From NCBI GenBank assembly GCA_027075825.1, contig JALSZZ010000375.1:1-7228 (forward strand): a DNA stretch of 7,228 nucleotides, written 5' to 3'. Each line of letters begins with the position of its first letter. The stretch's first letter is position 1. Below are positions 1 through 6,503 of the stretch, one piece after another. The stretch is from Mariprofundaceae bacterium. Lineage in GTDB: Bacteria; Pseudomonadota; Zetaproteobacteria; Mariprofundales; Mariprofundaceae. A model generated the notes under the pieces. That model did no database searches and was not told the origin of the DNA. It worked only from the letters and a program-made list of their open reading frames with translations. The position numbers were made by a program, and so were the translations under genes.

Positions 1-1038
1 TTCTTCATCCAGCGCGGCACAGGCTTGCTGCCAGATGCGTTGCTCAACGCTTCGCCGCTGGCGATTATATTGCTGCAGTTGCGCAGCCAGGGCTTCGGCT
101 TCCTCCGGTGACTCACTGATCAGCAGGCGAAATGCATCTTCACCGTGCTGCATACGCCCAGCGGCATTAATACAGGGAGCCAGATGAAAACTGATGTGTT
201 CAACATTAACCTTGTTGTTTCGTGACCGGCATCGTTGCAACAATGCGGCAATGCCCGGCGATGGCGATGTTTCCATTACCGACAAACCGTATGCCACCAG
301 CACGCGATTGACCCCACGCAGTTCCATGGCATCAGCGACCGTCGCCAGCGCCACGCGATCCAGCAGGCAACGCAGATCCAGACACTGACGCTGCTCTTGC
401 GAAAGCCGTCGCCACAGCGCAATCAGCAGAAAAAACGCCACTCCCGTGCCGCACAGCAGGCGGTCGGCAAAACCGCAATCCGCCCGCGCCGGGTTCAGCA
501 CCGCTTCAGCACGAGGCAAGGATGCATCCGGCAAATGATGGTCGGTGATAATCATGCGCATGCCCAGTGCATACGCTTCTTCACACACCCGATGACAGCT
601 ACTGCCGGTATCAACACTCAGGCCGAGCGTCGCCCCCTGTGCCACAGCCTCACGCAAGGCAGGCAAGCTGATACCATGGCCTTCATTCACGCGATGCGGA
701 ATACTGAAGCTGACGCAGGTCCCCAGCTTTCGCAGCGCCTGATATAACACCGCCGTACCGCAAACGCCATCAGCATCAAAATCGCCGAAAATATGAATAT
801 GCTCGTCCCTGGCAACAGCCTGAGCCAGCAGATCAGCAGCTGCCGTCATATCCTGCATGGCTTCAGGATCAGGCAGGTCCTTTAAGCGAGGGGTAAAAAA
901 GGCATCGGATTCCCGCAAGCCTCGCGCCTGTAACAGGGATTGCCAGGCATGCAATGGCGAACTGGCACATAATGGCTGATGCCGCCACTTCAGTGGCTGA
1001 CCGTCCAGCGTGCGCAGGCCATGCAGTGATTCAGGCAT
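1..1038 (-). CDS. recJ: RecJ single-stranded-DNA-specific exonuclease, N-terminal part (runs off left edge)
   Basis: RecJ degrades single-stranded DNA 5'->3' in recombination and mismatch repair, using two metal ions in a DHH phosphoesterase core. I translated 346 codons from the ATG at 1038. The frame stays open to the window edge, and the family is usually about 570 residues, so the DHHA1 and OB-fold parts are outside. Visible motifs are GDFDADG at residues 85-91 (Asp86, Asp88, Asp90), VDTG at 142-145 (Asp143), TDHH at 165-168, CGTGVAF at 196-202, ATVAD at 232-236 (Asp236) and INAAGRM at 290-296. These align well with E. coli RecJ. Odd points are VDTG where VDNG is usual, ATVAD for GTVAD, and PCINAAGR for PR(I/L)NAAGR. 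The start lies inside the previous gene with an 8-nt overlap and no clear Shine-Dalgarno, which suggests translational coupling to the RpfE-type gene. The family call is firm; the divergence is noted separately. Confidence 0.93.
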   Translation of the reverse strand, partial: MPESLHGLRTLDGQPLKWRHQPLCASSPLHAWQSLLQARGLRESDAFFTPRLKDLPDPEAMQDMTAAADLLAQAVARDEHIHIFGDFDADGVCGTAVLYQALRKLGTCVSFSIPHRVNEGHGISLPALREAVAQGATLGLSVDTGSSCHRVCEEAYALGMRMIITDHHLPDASLPRAEAVLNPARADCGFADRLLCGTGVAFFLLIALWRRLSQEQRQCLDLRCLLDRVALATVADAMELRGVNRVLVAYGLSVMETSPSPGIAALLQRCRSRNNKVNVEHISFHLAPCINAAGRMQHGEDAFRLLISESPEEAEALAAQLQQYNRQRRSVEQRIWQQACAALDEE

Positions 1039-1918
1039 ATTGCAGGATATACTGACGCAACAACTGATCCGCCTGGAGAGGTTCAGCCGCTTGCCACGGC
1101 TGATCAGCGGCAGCAGTCAGCGAAAACAGCCGAGCCAGCGGCGAGCGCCGTGTCAGCAGCGCTGCGCAGGCTTCGTTGAGCGCAGCCAGCACCATAACAT
1201 CATCTCCGTCCTCAACCTGCACCTGGTGATCCATATGCAATAGTTGCAACGATGCCTGTTTGCAGGCGGGTAGCAGGGCATGGTTGCTGGCCACTGGCAA
1301 GGCCGTTGCCCCGGACAGCGGCAGCGGCTGCGCTGCCCACAGCCAGAGACCGGAAACAGGCAATGCCTGAGCAGTTAGTGGATACTGAAAAAGCTGCGTC
1401 TGAATCTCCGCCATCACACGCATCAGCAGCATGCCATCGTTGCCGGGAATGGTACGATTGGGCAGACCGCTGATACTGACATCCGCCAGCGATGGCGGTG
1501 TGGCATACAGTTGGTGTCTGGAGAACAACAACAGACCTGCGCCATTCGCTGCCAGCCGCATACCGTAGGCAGCCAACACCGGATTCAGCCGCTCAACCAT
1601 CATCGCGGCATCTTCAGCCGACCATGTCAGCTCCGTAAACGATGTCAGATGAAAGGCATCACGCGCCAGTTGCGCATGATAGGGCGAAGCCAGCCAGACC
1701 TGCTGCTCACCATCCCGTGGTAAGGCATCGCCAGCCAGTAATGCCGCCAATGGTGCATCACACAGCCAGCTATACCAACTGAGCGCATCCCCTTTTGGCG
1801 CATCAAACCAGCGCACCTGGTAATGTCGTCTGAGCATAGCAGCCTGAGGTTGCCAGAGCGGATGAAGGGCAAAGCCCCCCTGTGGATGCTGTTGCATGGC
1901 ATCAATAATAATTTTCAT
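1031..1918 (-). CDS. RpfE-type / COG4255-like conserved protein upstream of recJ
   Basis: This is a 295-residue cytoplasmic protein with no signal peptide or membrane segment. It resembles the family often annotated as 'regulatory protein, RpfE type' or 'phosphoglycerate mutase', which sits next to recJ in Xanthomonas and many Betaproteobacteria. Supporting stretches are a segment near residues 75-91 (WLASP then a basic/acidic run), LN..LAAYGM near 111-120, and a hallmark-like block at 165-195 (RVMAEIQTQL, then LPVSGLWLWA) that matches the family pattern of an N/AEMQ..L..HP helix followed by LPPVN-S/G-FW. I see none of the metal and serine residues of a real cofactor-independent phosphoglycerate mutase, so no enzymatic role is claimed. 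The ATG at 1918 has only a weak, distant purine stretch (AGG about 13 nt upstream). Met8 is an alternative start. The gene overlaps recJ by 8 nt, so the two are almost certainly cotranscribed. The family match is from memory of its pattern. Confidence 0.7.
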   Translation of the reverse strand: MKIIIDAMQQHPQGGFALHPLWQPQAAMLRRHYQVRWFDAPKGDALSWYSWLCDAPLAALLAGDALPRDGEQQVWLASPYHAQLARDAFHLTSFTELTWSAEDAAMMVERLNPVLAAYGMRLAANGAGLLLFSRHQLYATPPSLADVSISGLPNRTIPGNDGMLLMRVMAEIQTQLFQYPLTAQALPVSGLWLWAAQPLPLSGATALPVASNHALLPACKQASLQLLHMDHQVQVEDGDDVMVLAALNEACAALLTRRSPLARLFSLTAAADQPWQAAEPLQADQLLRQYILQYA

Positions 1919-2046
1919 GTTGGTTGATTACCTGAAAAGATAACAATTAAGGAAGAATCAGCGGCTGAATTGAGCGATAGCAGAGCGGCATCTGTCGCGG
2001 AAAAACGTATCAACAAAAGCATGGTACATGGCTTCTGCCTGAACGC
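1919..2046. other. Intergenic spacer between DUF3467 gene and RpfE-type gene
   Basis: This is 128 nt between the DUF3467 stop and the RpfE-type start. On the minus strand most of it (to 1958) is covered by a small open frame that begins at the DUF3467 stop codon; see the micro-ORF entry. The last 39 nt before the RpfE-type ATG are AT-rich and contain a TGTTATCTT stretch that could serve as an extended -10, but I see no matching -35 box. I find no hairpin plus T-run terminator on the minus strand. Whether a promoter for rpfE-recJ lies here is undecided. Confidence 0.5.
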
Positions 2047-2050
2047 TCAC
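1958..2050 (-). CDS. Possible 30-residue micro-ORF in the DUF3467-rpfE spacer
   Basis: A minus-strand frame starts with GTG at 2050, overlapping the DUF3467 stop codon as GTGA, and ends at TGA 1958-1960, giving 30 residues. An internal ATG at residue 8 would give 23 residues beginning MYHAFVDTFFRDR. The composition (aromatic, charged, few odd residues) reads like a protein helix rather than random spacer. The junction string TGTGAGC is the same as at the ycgN/DUF3467 overlap. A GGAG lies upstream at the end of the DUF3467 gene, but about 20 nt from the GTG, too far for an ideal ribosome site. I do not recognise any family. It may be a genuine small coupled gene, a remnant of a longer gene's tail, or chance. 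Confidence 0.3.
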   Translation of the reverse strand: MSVQAEAMYHAFVDTFFRDRCRSAIAQFSR

Positions 2051-2397
2051 ATCAAAGGTGTGTTTTCCGGTGCCTGCTCCTCAGGGGTATGTTCTGCAAT
2101 ATGACCAAAACGGGCTTCATAATGACGAATGTTTTCGGCCAGTGTGTGCATGAGTTGCCGGGCATTATGCGGACTGACGATGATACGCGCATTGACGACA
2201 GCAGCAGGAGCGCTGCCAAACACACAGTCAACGACAAACTCCTCGCGCGTATGGGAAACAATAAACTGATTGGCATATACACCGCGCTGAACTTCCGGCG
2301 GCAACTGAACCTGCATCTGCTTCGTTGCATCATCTCCGGACAAGGTCATCTCCTGCTGCCCGCCAACAACATGACGACGATCTGAAAACCGGCTCAC
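2047..2397 (-). CDS. DUF3467 family small protein
   Basis: This is a small soluble protein of a conserved family of unknown function (DUF3467, PF11950). With the GTG start at 2397 it has 116 residues. The core from about residue 28 follows the family pattern: MQVQLPPEV, then GVYANQFIVSHTREEFVVDC, then a small hydrophobic loop, RIIVSPHNARQLMHTL, and an ending ENIRHYEARFG. The last 20 residues are a charged, Pro/Glu-rich tail. The GTG overlaps the ycgN stop as GTGA, consistent with translational coupling. The ATG at 2349 (residue 17) is an alternative start that would remove the non-conserved, basic N-terminus. A GGCGGG lies about 9 nt before that ATG, so the shorter 100-residue form is quite possible and is nearer the usual family length. 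No catalytic motif is apparent. The family call is confident; function is unknown. Confidence 0.85.
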   Translation of the reverse strand: MSRFSDRRHVVGGQQEMTLSGDDATKQMQVQLPPEVQRGVYANQFIVSHTREEFVVDCVFGSAPAAVVNARIIVSPHNARQLMHTLAENIRHYEARFGHIAEHTPEEQAPENTPLM

Positions 2398-2795
2398 ACT
2401 TCATCTTCATAAACACTCAATCCCCTCATGGAAATGCCAGCCTCATGCACGCTATCCTGCCGACCTGTACGCAGGGGATGCCACGCGGGCAATGGCATTC
2501 CCTGCGCACGAAGCCGGTAAGCGCAACTTTCAGGCAGCCAGGCGAACGCTTCAGCCTTCATCTGACGAATATCCATGCACTCAGGCACACGTTGCTGGCG
2601 GTGGGCATAATCGCGGCAACGACAATGCTGATCATCAAAAAGCGAACAGGCGACATTGGTAAGAAATAACTCGCCGCTGTCTTCATCTTCATATTTCTGA
2701 TGACAGCAACGACCACAGCCATCGCAGAGCGCTTCCCATTGCTGATGAGAAAGCATCTCCAGAGGCAATTGCCAAAACTTCACCGGCACGCCCAT
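2394..2795 (-). CDS. ycgN: YcgN-like (UPF0260 / YkgJ-type) cysteine-cluster protein
   Basis: This 133-residue protein closely matches E. coli YcgN, a family with a cysteine-rich cluster presumed to bind metal or an iron-sulfur centre; its role is not established. Visible features are FWQ..LEMLSHQQWEALCDGCGRCC at residues 7-31 (Cys24, 27, 30, 31), LFLTNVAC ending at Cys50, CRC at 58-60, PEC at 71-73, WLPESCAYRL at 86-95 and LPAWHPLRTG at 102-111. That gives nine cysteines in the spacing seen in E. coli. The ATG at 2795 is the first possible start after an in-frame stop at 2820-2822. It has no good Shine-Dalgarno, so coupling to fimV, which ends 35 nt upstream, is possible. The protein stops after EDEV, about 15 residues before the end of E. 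coli YcgN, which has a W..HI-type tail, and its stop overlaps the next gene's GTG. Confidence 0.92.
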   Translation of the reverse strand: MGVPVKFWQLPLEMLSHQQWEALCDGCGRCCHQKYEDEDSGELFLTNVACSLFDDQHCRCRDYAHRQQRVPECMDIRQMKAEAFAWLPESCAYRLRAQGMPLPAWHPLRTGRQDSVHEAGISMRGLSVYEDEV

Positions 2796-2830
2796 TGACG
2801 AGGCGGGACAAAACTCATATCAGTCTGCAA

Positions 2831-5800
2831 TCAATCCTTTTTCGGAACGTCATTCAAACCAGTAATTTCTTCCAGTTCACCCAGCAGCGAAGTCAGATCA
2901 GGCTCATCATCAGATGCCCCCAAAGGGTTCTGCGTCTGCAGGGAAACATCCAGATCACCTGTTGAAAGCGAAAGATCCAGCGGCGCATCGCCGCCCTGCG
3001 TCTGCTCTGCTTTATCCGCAGCATCAACGCTGAGCTCACTGGTATCCATATCATCCACCAGCATCGACATGGTACTCAGCGTTTTGGTCAGATCATCATC
3101 ACCCTCGCCTTCCGTCTCCATCGACTCCAGCGCCGGCGTAATATCATCCACCATCATCGACATGCTGTCCAGTGACTTTTCAACATCAGGCCCGCCAAGA
3201 TCAACCGCTGTTGCCTCCTTCTTGCTGTCCATGGTAATGGTGCTGATGAAATCCAGCGATTCAAAATCGGAATCACTGCCATCGCTTTCACTGCCTGCTG
3301 AAAAATCAGCAACAATGGTTTCATCACTCGCTGCCTGTTCATCGTTGCCACCATCAGCGGCAACATCATCAAAATTCATTTCCAGCATGGAAAGATCGTC
3401 GCCGACATCCAGTGCATCACCGCCAGCGTCACCAAGGTCGAAGCTCATCTCATCAGTGTTCGCTGCCAAAGCATCATTCGCTTCCGCTGTCGCAGCAGAC
3501 TCTACCGCATTCATAACCGTTGACGATTCAATTTCGCCGAGGTTAAAACCCGAATCACCACCTGCTTCGGAAGCCTCTTCGCTCACACCGCTATCCGCCG
3601 CCTGACCGGCAAATGTTGCATCAAGCTCGCCTAAATCAAAATCCAGGTCATCACCAGCTTCGGAAGCTTCTGTGGCCACACCTGTATCCGCCGCCTGACC
3701 GGCAAACGTTGCATCAAGTTCGCCTAAATCAAAATCCAGTTCATCGCCAACATCCGCCGGGGCAGCTTCGGAACTGCCGGTTTCAGCTTCGGAAGGCTTT
3801 TCACCATCTTCAGCCGGCATCGACAAGTCCATATCACCGAGATCGAAATCAAATCCGCCCGCATCTTCTTCCGTTCCTGATGAAGCTGCCTGCTCTGCAT
3901 GCGCTGCCACAGGGTCATCATCCGACAAGGAAGACATATCCATCCCGTCAAGATCAAAATCCAGTTCATCGGAAGATTCTGCCGTTGCAGCCGCCGAAGC
4001 CATGGCCGCATCTGTACCTACTGAACCGAGGTCAATATCACCGATATCAAAATCAAGATCGCTGCTTTCCTGTTCCTGCTTCACGGCAGACATATCGACT
4101 TCAGCAGTAGAGTCACCCTCCATTGCATTCATGGTGCTCTCAGCTTCATCTTCCCCGATCTCCAGGGTTTCCTCACCCCCGACAGCAGCAGCAACACCGG
4201 AAGCATCAATCCCCATCTCGGCAACTTCAGCTTCGAATGCCTCAAGATCACTGCCTGAGAGGGCACCTCTGGCCTGTGCAATCGCATCTTCAATGCCTTT
4301 TTGCTCGCCTTTGGCATGACGAACCTGCAACATCTTGATATGCGCCTGAGCATCGGCCTTGTTCAGTTTCAGTGCCATCTGCACCTGCTCTTCAGCCTCA
4401 TCTTCCATGCCATAGCGCAGATAAACATCGGCTTCAGTCAGATAATCCACATCAGCCGAAGGCGCTTCATCCTTTTCAACAAAGGCATCAAACTCTGAAG
4501 TATCCTCATCCGTCAGAGCCGGGATCTGCTCTTCCGGCAAATCGACTTTGGTACGGGTTCCTCCGATGGTTTGCGCAAACTCGTCCTCGGCATCCATCGC
4601 GCCCATTCCCGGTTGCTGCGCTTTGGCGGCATCAGCCGCCGCCAGTAACTCTGCCGCTTCCATTTCCGAGGCATCAAATTCCGACGACTCATCCGCCATC
4701 ACCGGCTCTTCTTCGGCAAATGCATCATCCGATGCTGCGGCAACTGCCGCGCCGCCTGCGGCAGCAGCTGCCGCAGTTACAGCCGCAGCTTTCCGCTTAC
4801 GCATCACCAGAAAAACAACAGCCGCCAGTACAATCAGCAACAGCACCAGGCCGCCTGCCACCCACAGCATGGGCAAACCGAATACCGTCATTTCCGCTTC
4901 TTCTGTTGCTGGCCGGACTGCGGTTTTCGGCGTTGCCTTGCTTTCTTTCGCCTGTTCAGCCGCCGGTTTGACAATCGCAGGCGCGGGGCCGCTGACAGCG
5001 GCTGGTTTGGCGTTTGCTTCAGGAGCAGGCTTTGGCTTCCCGGCAGCTTCCACTGGCGGAGCAGCAGGCTTCGCCGCAGCTTTCACCTCGGCTTTCTTCT
5101 CTGCCTCGGCAGAGGCTGCTGCCGCAGGCACTGCCACAGCTTCGCCCTTGCGGGCTTTTTCAAGTTCTGCCTGCAAACGGGCAATGCGCAATTCCAGCTT
5201 CTTGTTGCGTGCCTCCAGCGCCGCCAGTTCAGCACTACGCTGTTGCTGATTCTTTAGCTGCGCTTCCAGTTCGCCAAGTTTCGCCTTCAGTTGCTTGTTT
5301 TCTGCCTCAAGTGCCTGCACTCGCGCCGTAGCAGCAGTCGCGCTGGCGGCAACTCCGCCAGTTGCAGGCGCTTTGGCCGTTGCCGAAGGCTTGCTGACGG
5401 CAGCCTTGCCTTTGGCTGCTACCGGCTTGCTGGCAGCGCCTGGCTTCTGTGGTTTTGCGGCCTTGCCCGAAGCAGAAGAGCCAACGCGCACACGTTTGCG
5501 ATAACGGTTTTTTTGCGCTCTGGCAATATCGGCATATTTCGGTTGCCTGATCAGCTTCTTCCAGCGTGCATTATGCGCCATCAGAATACGACTGGATTCC
5601 GAAGCCGAATGACGACGCACTTCAGCCGCTGTCGGCACTTCCAGAAAGGTGCCTGCCCTGATCAGGTTCATATTGTCTTCGCCGAATTTCGCCCGGTTTT
5701 TCTCAAACAGCGCCACCATCACCTGGGCATTGGTAAACGTGTCATCAATGCGAAGGCGTTGTGCCACTGTAGTGAGCGTATCACCCCGCACCATCGGGCC

Positions 5801-6448
5801 ATAATTACTGATGCGCGCCCAGGAAGTATCGCCAGCGGAAGCAGTGGACGCAGCGGCACGACCAGCCACCTGTTTCGCTGCTGCGGCAGATGTGCTGGCG
5901 GAAGTTTTTTTAGAAGCAGGAGCGGCCGGGCTGGCAGCGGCAGTCATGGGAGCAGGCAGAGAAGCGCCAGCGGCTGTGGCTGGCGTTTCAGCAGCGGCTG
6001 TCTGCGTCGCAGGGCGAGGCGTGACATGACTGCGATGTGCAGTGTTTGCCGCCGGCAGTTCCAGGAACACCACATACTTCTTGAAATGCGTGGCATGACC
6101 ATAATGGATTTTCAGTACCAGATTAAAAAACGGTGTTTCAATCGGACTGTTGGAATTCACTTCAACCCGGCTGCCACGCGCATCGGTTTTCAGCCAGGTC
6201 TTGATTTTTTTCAGTACCGGATCGCGGTACACTTCCAGCGTCCGATAGTCCTCAGCAGTGGCAATATCAATGCTGACATTGGAAATTACTTCATCATTTT
6301 CCAGCAACAGGGGAACTTCTGCAAAGAACGGCTCACCCAGGTGACTGGCAACCTCAATTTTACCCACAGAAACCGCCTGAGCTGTTCCTGGCAACATCAG
6401 TGCCATTGCCATAAGCACATGAAAAACCAATAAGAATTTCCGAACCAT
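2831..6448 (-). CDS. fimV: FimV family protein (polar/type IV pilus assembly hub, LysM, TPR)
   Basis: FimV is an inner-membrane protein that organises cell-pole machinery and type IV pilus assembly; its LysM domain binds peptidoglycan and its cytoplasmic part carries TPR helices. The protein has 1205 residues. Layout: signal peptide 1-25 (cleavage after AQA), FimV N-terminal domain about 26-133, Ala/Pro/Ser linker, LysM about 216-271 (YGPMVRGDTLTTVAQRL), basic Ala/Lys/Pro linker, coiled coil about 375-434, second Ala/Lys/Pro linker, transmembrane helix about 524-548 followed by RKRK, an Ala-rich stretch to 573, one TPR-like region 669-715 (EADVYLRYGMEDEAEEQ), then a very acidic tail with DFDLG repeats. 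The 6448 ATG is chosen over an upstream ATG at 6475 because it gives a clean signal peptide and has AGGGAGG 5 nt upstream. The extreme C-terminal TPR typical of FimV is not visible. In many bacteria fimV also follows asd, as here. Confidence 0.93.
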   Translation of the reverse strand: MVRKFLLVFHVLMAMALMLPGTAQAVSVGKIEVASHLGEPFFAEVPLLLENDEVISNVSIDIATAEDYRTLEVYRDPVLKKIKTWLKTDARGSRVEVNSNSPIETPFFNLVLKIHYGHATHFKKYVVFLELPAANTAHRSHVTPRPATQTAAAETPATAAGASLPAPMTAAASPAAPASKKTSASTSAAAAKQVAGRAAASTASAGDTSWARISNYGPMVRGDTLTTVAQRLRIDDTFTNAQVMVALFEKNRAKFGEDNMNLIRAGTFLEVPTAAEVRRHSASESSRILMAHNARWKKLIRQPKYADIARAQKNRYRKRVRVGSSASGKAAKPQKPGAASKPVAAKGKAAVSKPSATAKAPATGGVAASATAATARVQALEAENKQLKAKLGELEAQLKNQQQRSAELAALEARNKKLELRIARLQAELEKARKGEAVAVPAAAASAEAEKKAEVKAAAKPAAPPVEAAGKPKPAPEANAKPAAVSGPAPAIVKPAAEQAKESKATPKTAVRPATEEAEMTVFGLPMLWVAGGLVLLLIVLAAVVFLVMRKRKAAAVTAAAAAAGGAAVAAASDDAFAEEEPVMADESSEFDASEMEAAELLAAADAAKAQQPGMGAMDAEDEFAQTIGGTRTKVDLPEEQIPALTDEDTSEFDAFVEKDEAPSADVDYLTEADVYLRYGMEDEAEEQVQMALKLNKADAQAHIKMLQVRHAKGEQKGIEDAIAQARGALSGSDLEAFEAEVAEMGIDASGVAAAVGGEETLEIGEDEAESTMNAMEGDSTAEVDMSAVKQEQESSDLDFDIGDIDLGSVGTDAAMASAAATAESSDELDFDLDGMDMSSLSDDDPVAAHAEQAASSGTEEDAGGFDFDLGDMDLSMPAEDGEKPSEAETGSSEAAPADVGDELDFDLGELDATFAGQAADTGVATEASEAGDDLDFDLGELDATFAGQAADSGVSEEASEAGGDSGFNLGEIESSTVMNAVESAATAEANDALAANTDEMSFDLGDAGGDALDVGDDLSMLEMNFDDVAADGGNDEQAASDETIVADFSAGSESDGSDSDFESLDFISTITMDSKKEATAVDLGGPDVEKSLDSMSMMVDDITPALESMETEGEGDDDLTKTLSTMSMLVDDMDTSELSVDAADKAEQTQGGDAPLDLSLSTGDLDVSLQTQNPLGASDDEPDLTSLLGELEEITGLNDVPKKD
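3044..3181 (-). repeat. MSM(M/L)VDD duplicated motif near FimV C-terminus
   Basis: The segments KSLDSMSMMVDD (starting near residue 1091) and KTLSTMSMLVDD (near 1122) are related copies, again exactly 31 residues (93 bp) apart. At DNA level the strings reading ATATCATCCACCA on the plus strand recur at 3048 and 3141. Confidence 0.75.
3431..4057 (-). repeat. DFDLG-type repeats in the FimV cytoplasmic tail
   Basis: Seven copies of an acidic motif, consensus (L/F)DFDLG, start at FimV residues 798, 829, 866, 904, 935, 966 and 1001. Spacings are 31, 37, 38, 31, 31 and 35 residues. Each copy is usually followed by (E/D)(L/M/I)D and then an Ala/Ser/Glu-rich linker. The later copies are degenerate (SGFNLG, MSFDLG). 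Confidence 0.85.
3554..3739 (-). repeat. Near-identical 93-bp tandem duplication within fimV
   Basis: Two adjacent 93-bp units (3647-3739 and 3554-3646) encode residues 904-934 and 935-965. Both read LDFDLGELDATFAGQAAD followed by a G-V-x-x-E-A-S-E-A-G ending. Only scattered base differences separate them (for example AAATGTTG versus AAACGTTG), which suggests a recent or gene-converted in-frame duplication. Confidence 0.85.
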
Positions 6449-6453
6449 GCCTG

Positions 6454-6460
6454 CCTCCCT
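6454..6460 (-). promoter_or_regulatory. Ribosome binding site of fimV
   Basis: AGGGAGG sits 5 nt upstream of the ATG at 6448. It fixes the start at 6448, because an upstream in-frame ATG at 6475 would place this site inside the coding region and push the signal peptide inward. Confidence 0.8.
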
Positions 6461-6469
6461 TTGGCCTGT

Positions 6470-6490
6470 CAGCACACTGCCCCTGTGCTG
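6470..6490. other. Inverted repeat in the asd-fimV spacer
   Basis: A perfect 7-bp stem CAGCACA (6470-6476) and TGTGCTG (6484-6490) encloses a 7-nt loop. On the plus strand it is followed by TTTT (6491-6494), so it looks like a weak terminator only for plus-strand transcription. On the minus strand, the direction of the genes, no T-run follows, so it would not be an efficient terminator there. It lies just after asd and 10 nt upstream of the fimV ribosome site, where it could affect mRNA processing or fimV translation. Confidence 0.55.
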
Positions 6491-6503
6491 TTTTCTATGT
6501 TTA

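Noticed and set aside
235..747. 170-residue plus-strand open frame at the left edge
   Set aside because: The opposite strand encodes RecJ motifs throughout this stretch. The plus-strand translation is Gln/Arg/His-rich and matches no family pattern.
3044..4057. CRISPR array or non-coding tandem repeat
   Set aside because: The repeats keep reading frame within fimV, vary at synonymous and linker positions, and are not separated by unique equal-length spacers.
4548..5249. 233-residue Ala/Ser-rich plus-strand frame
   Set aside because: It is the antisense shadow of the acidic and Ala-rich FimV codons, with no independent start signal or domain.
5291..6433. 380-residue plus-strand open frame antisense to fimV
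   Set aside because: It lies wholly opposite the N-terminal half of fimV, its translation is Arg/Ser/Gly/His-rich with no recognisable domain, and fimV has clear domains and a ribosome site. It is a by-product of Ala-rich GC-biased codons.
6449..6475. Upstream in-frame ATG at 6475 as fimV start
   Set aside because: It would add nine residues before the signal peptide and place AGGGAGG inside the gene; the 6448 ATG has ideal spacing to that site.
6470..6494. Hairpin plus TTTT as a true intrinsic terminator
   Set aside because: The T-run follows only on the plus strand, where no gene is present, and the stem is only 7 bp.
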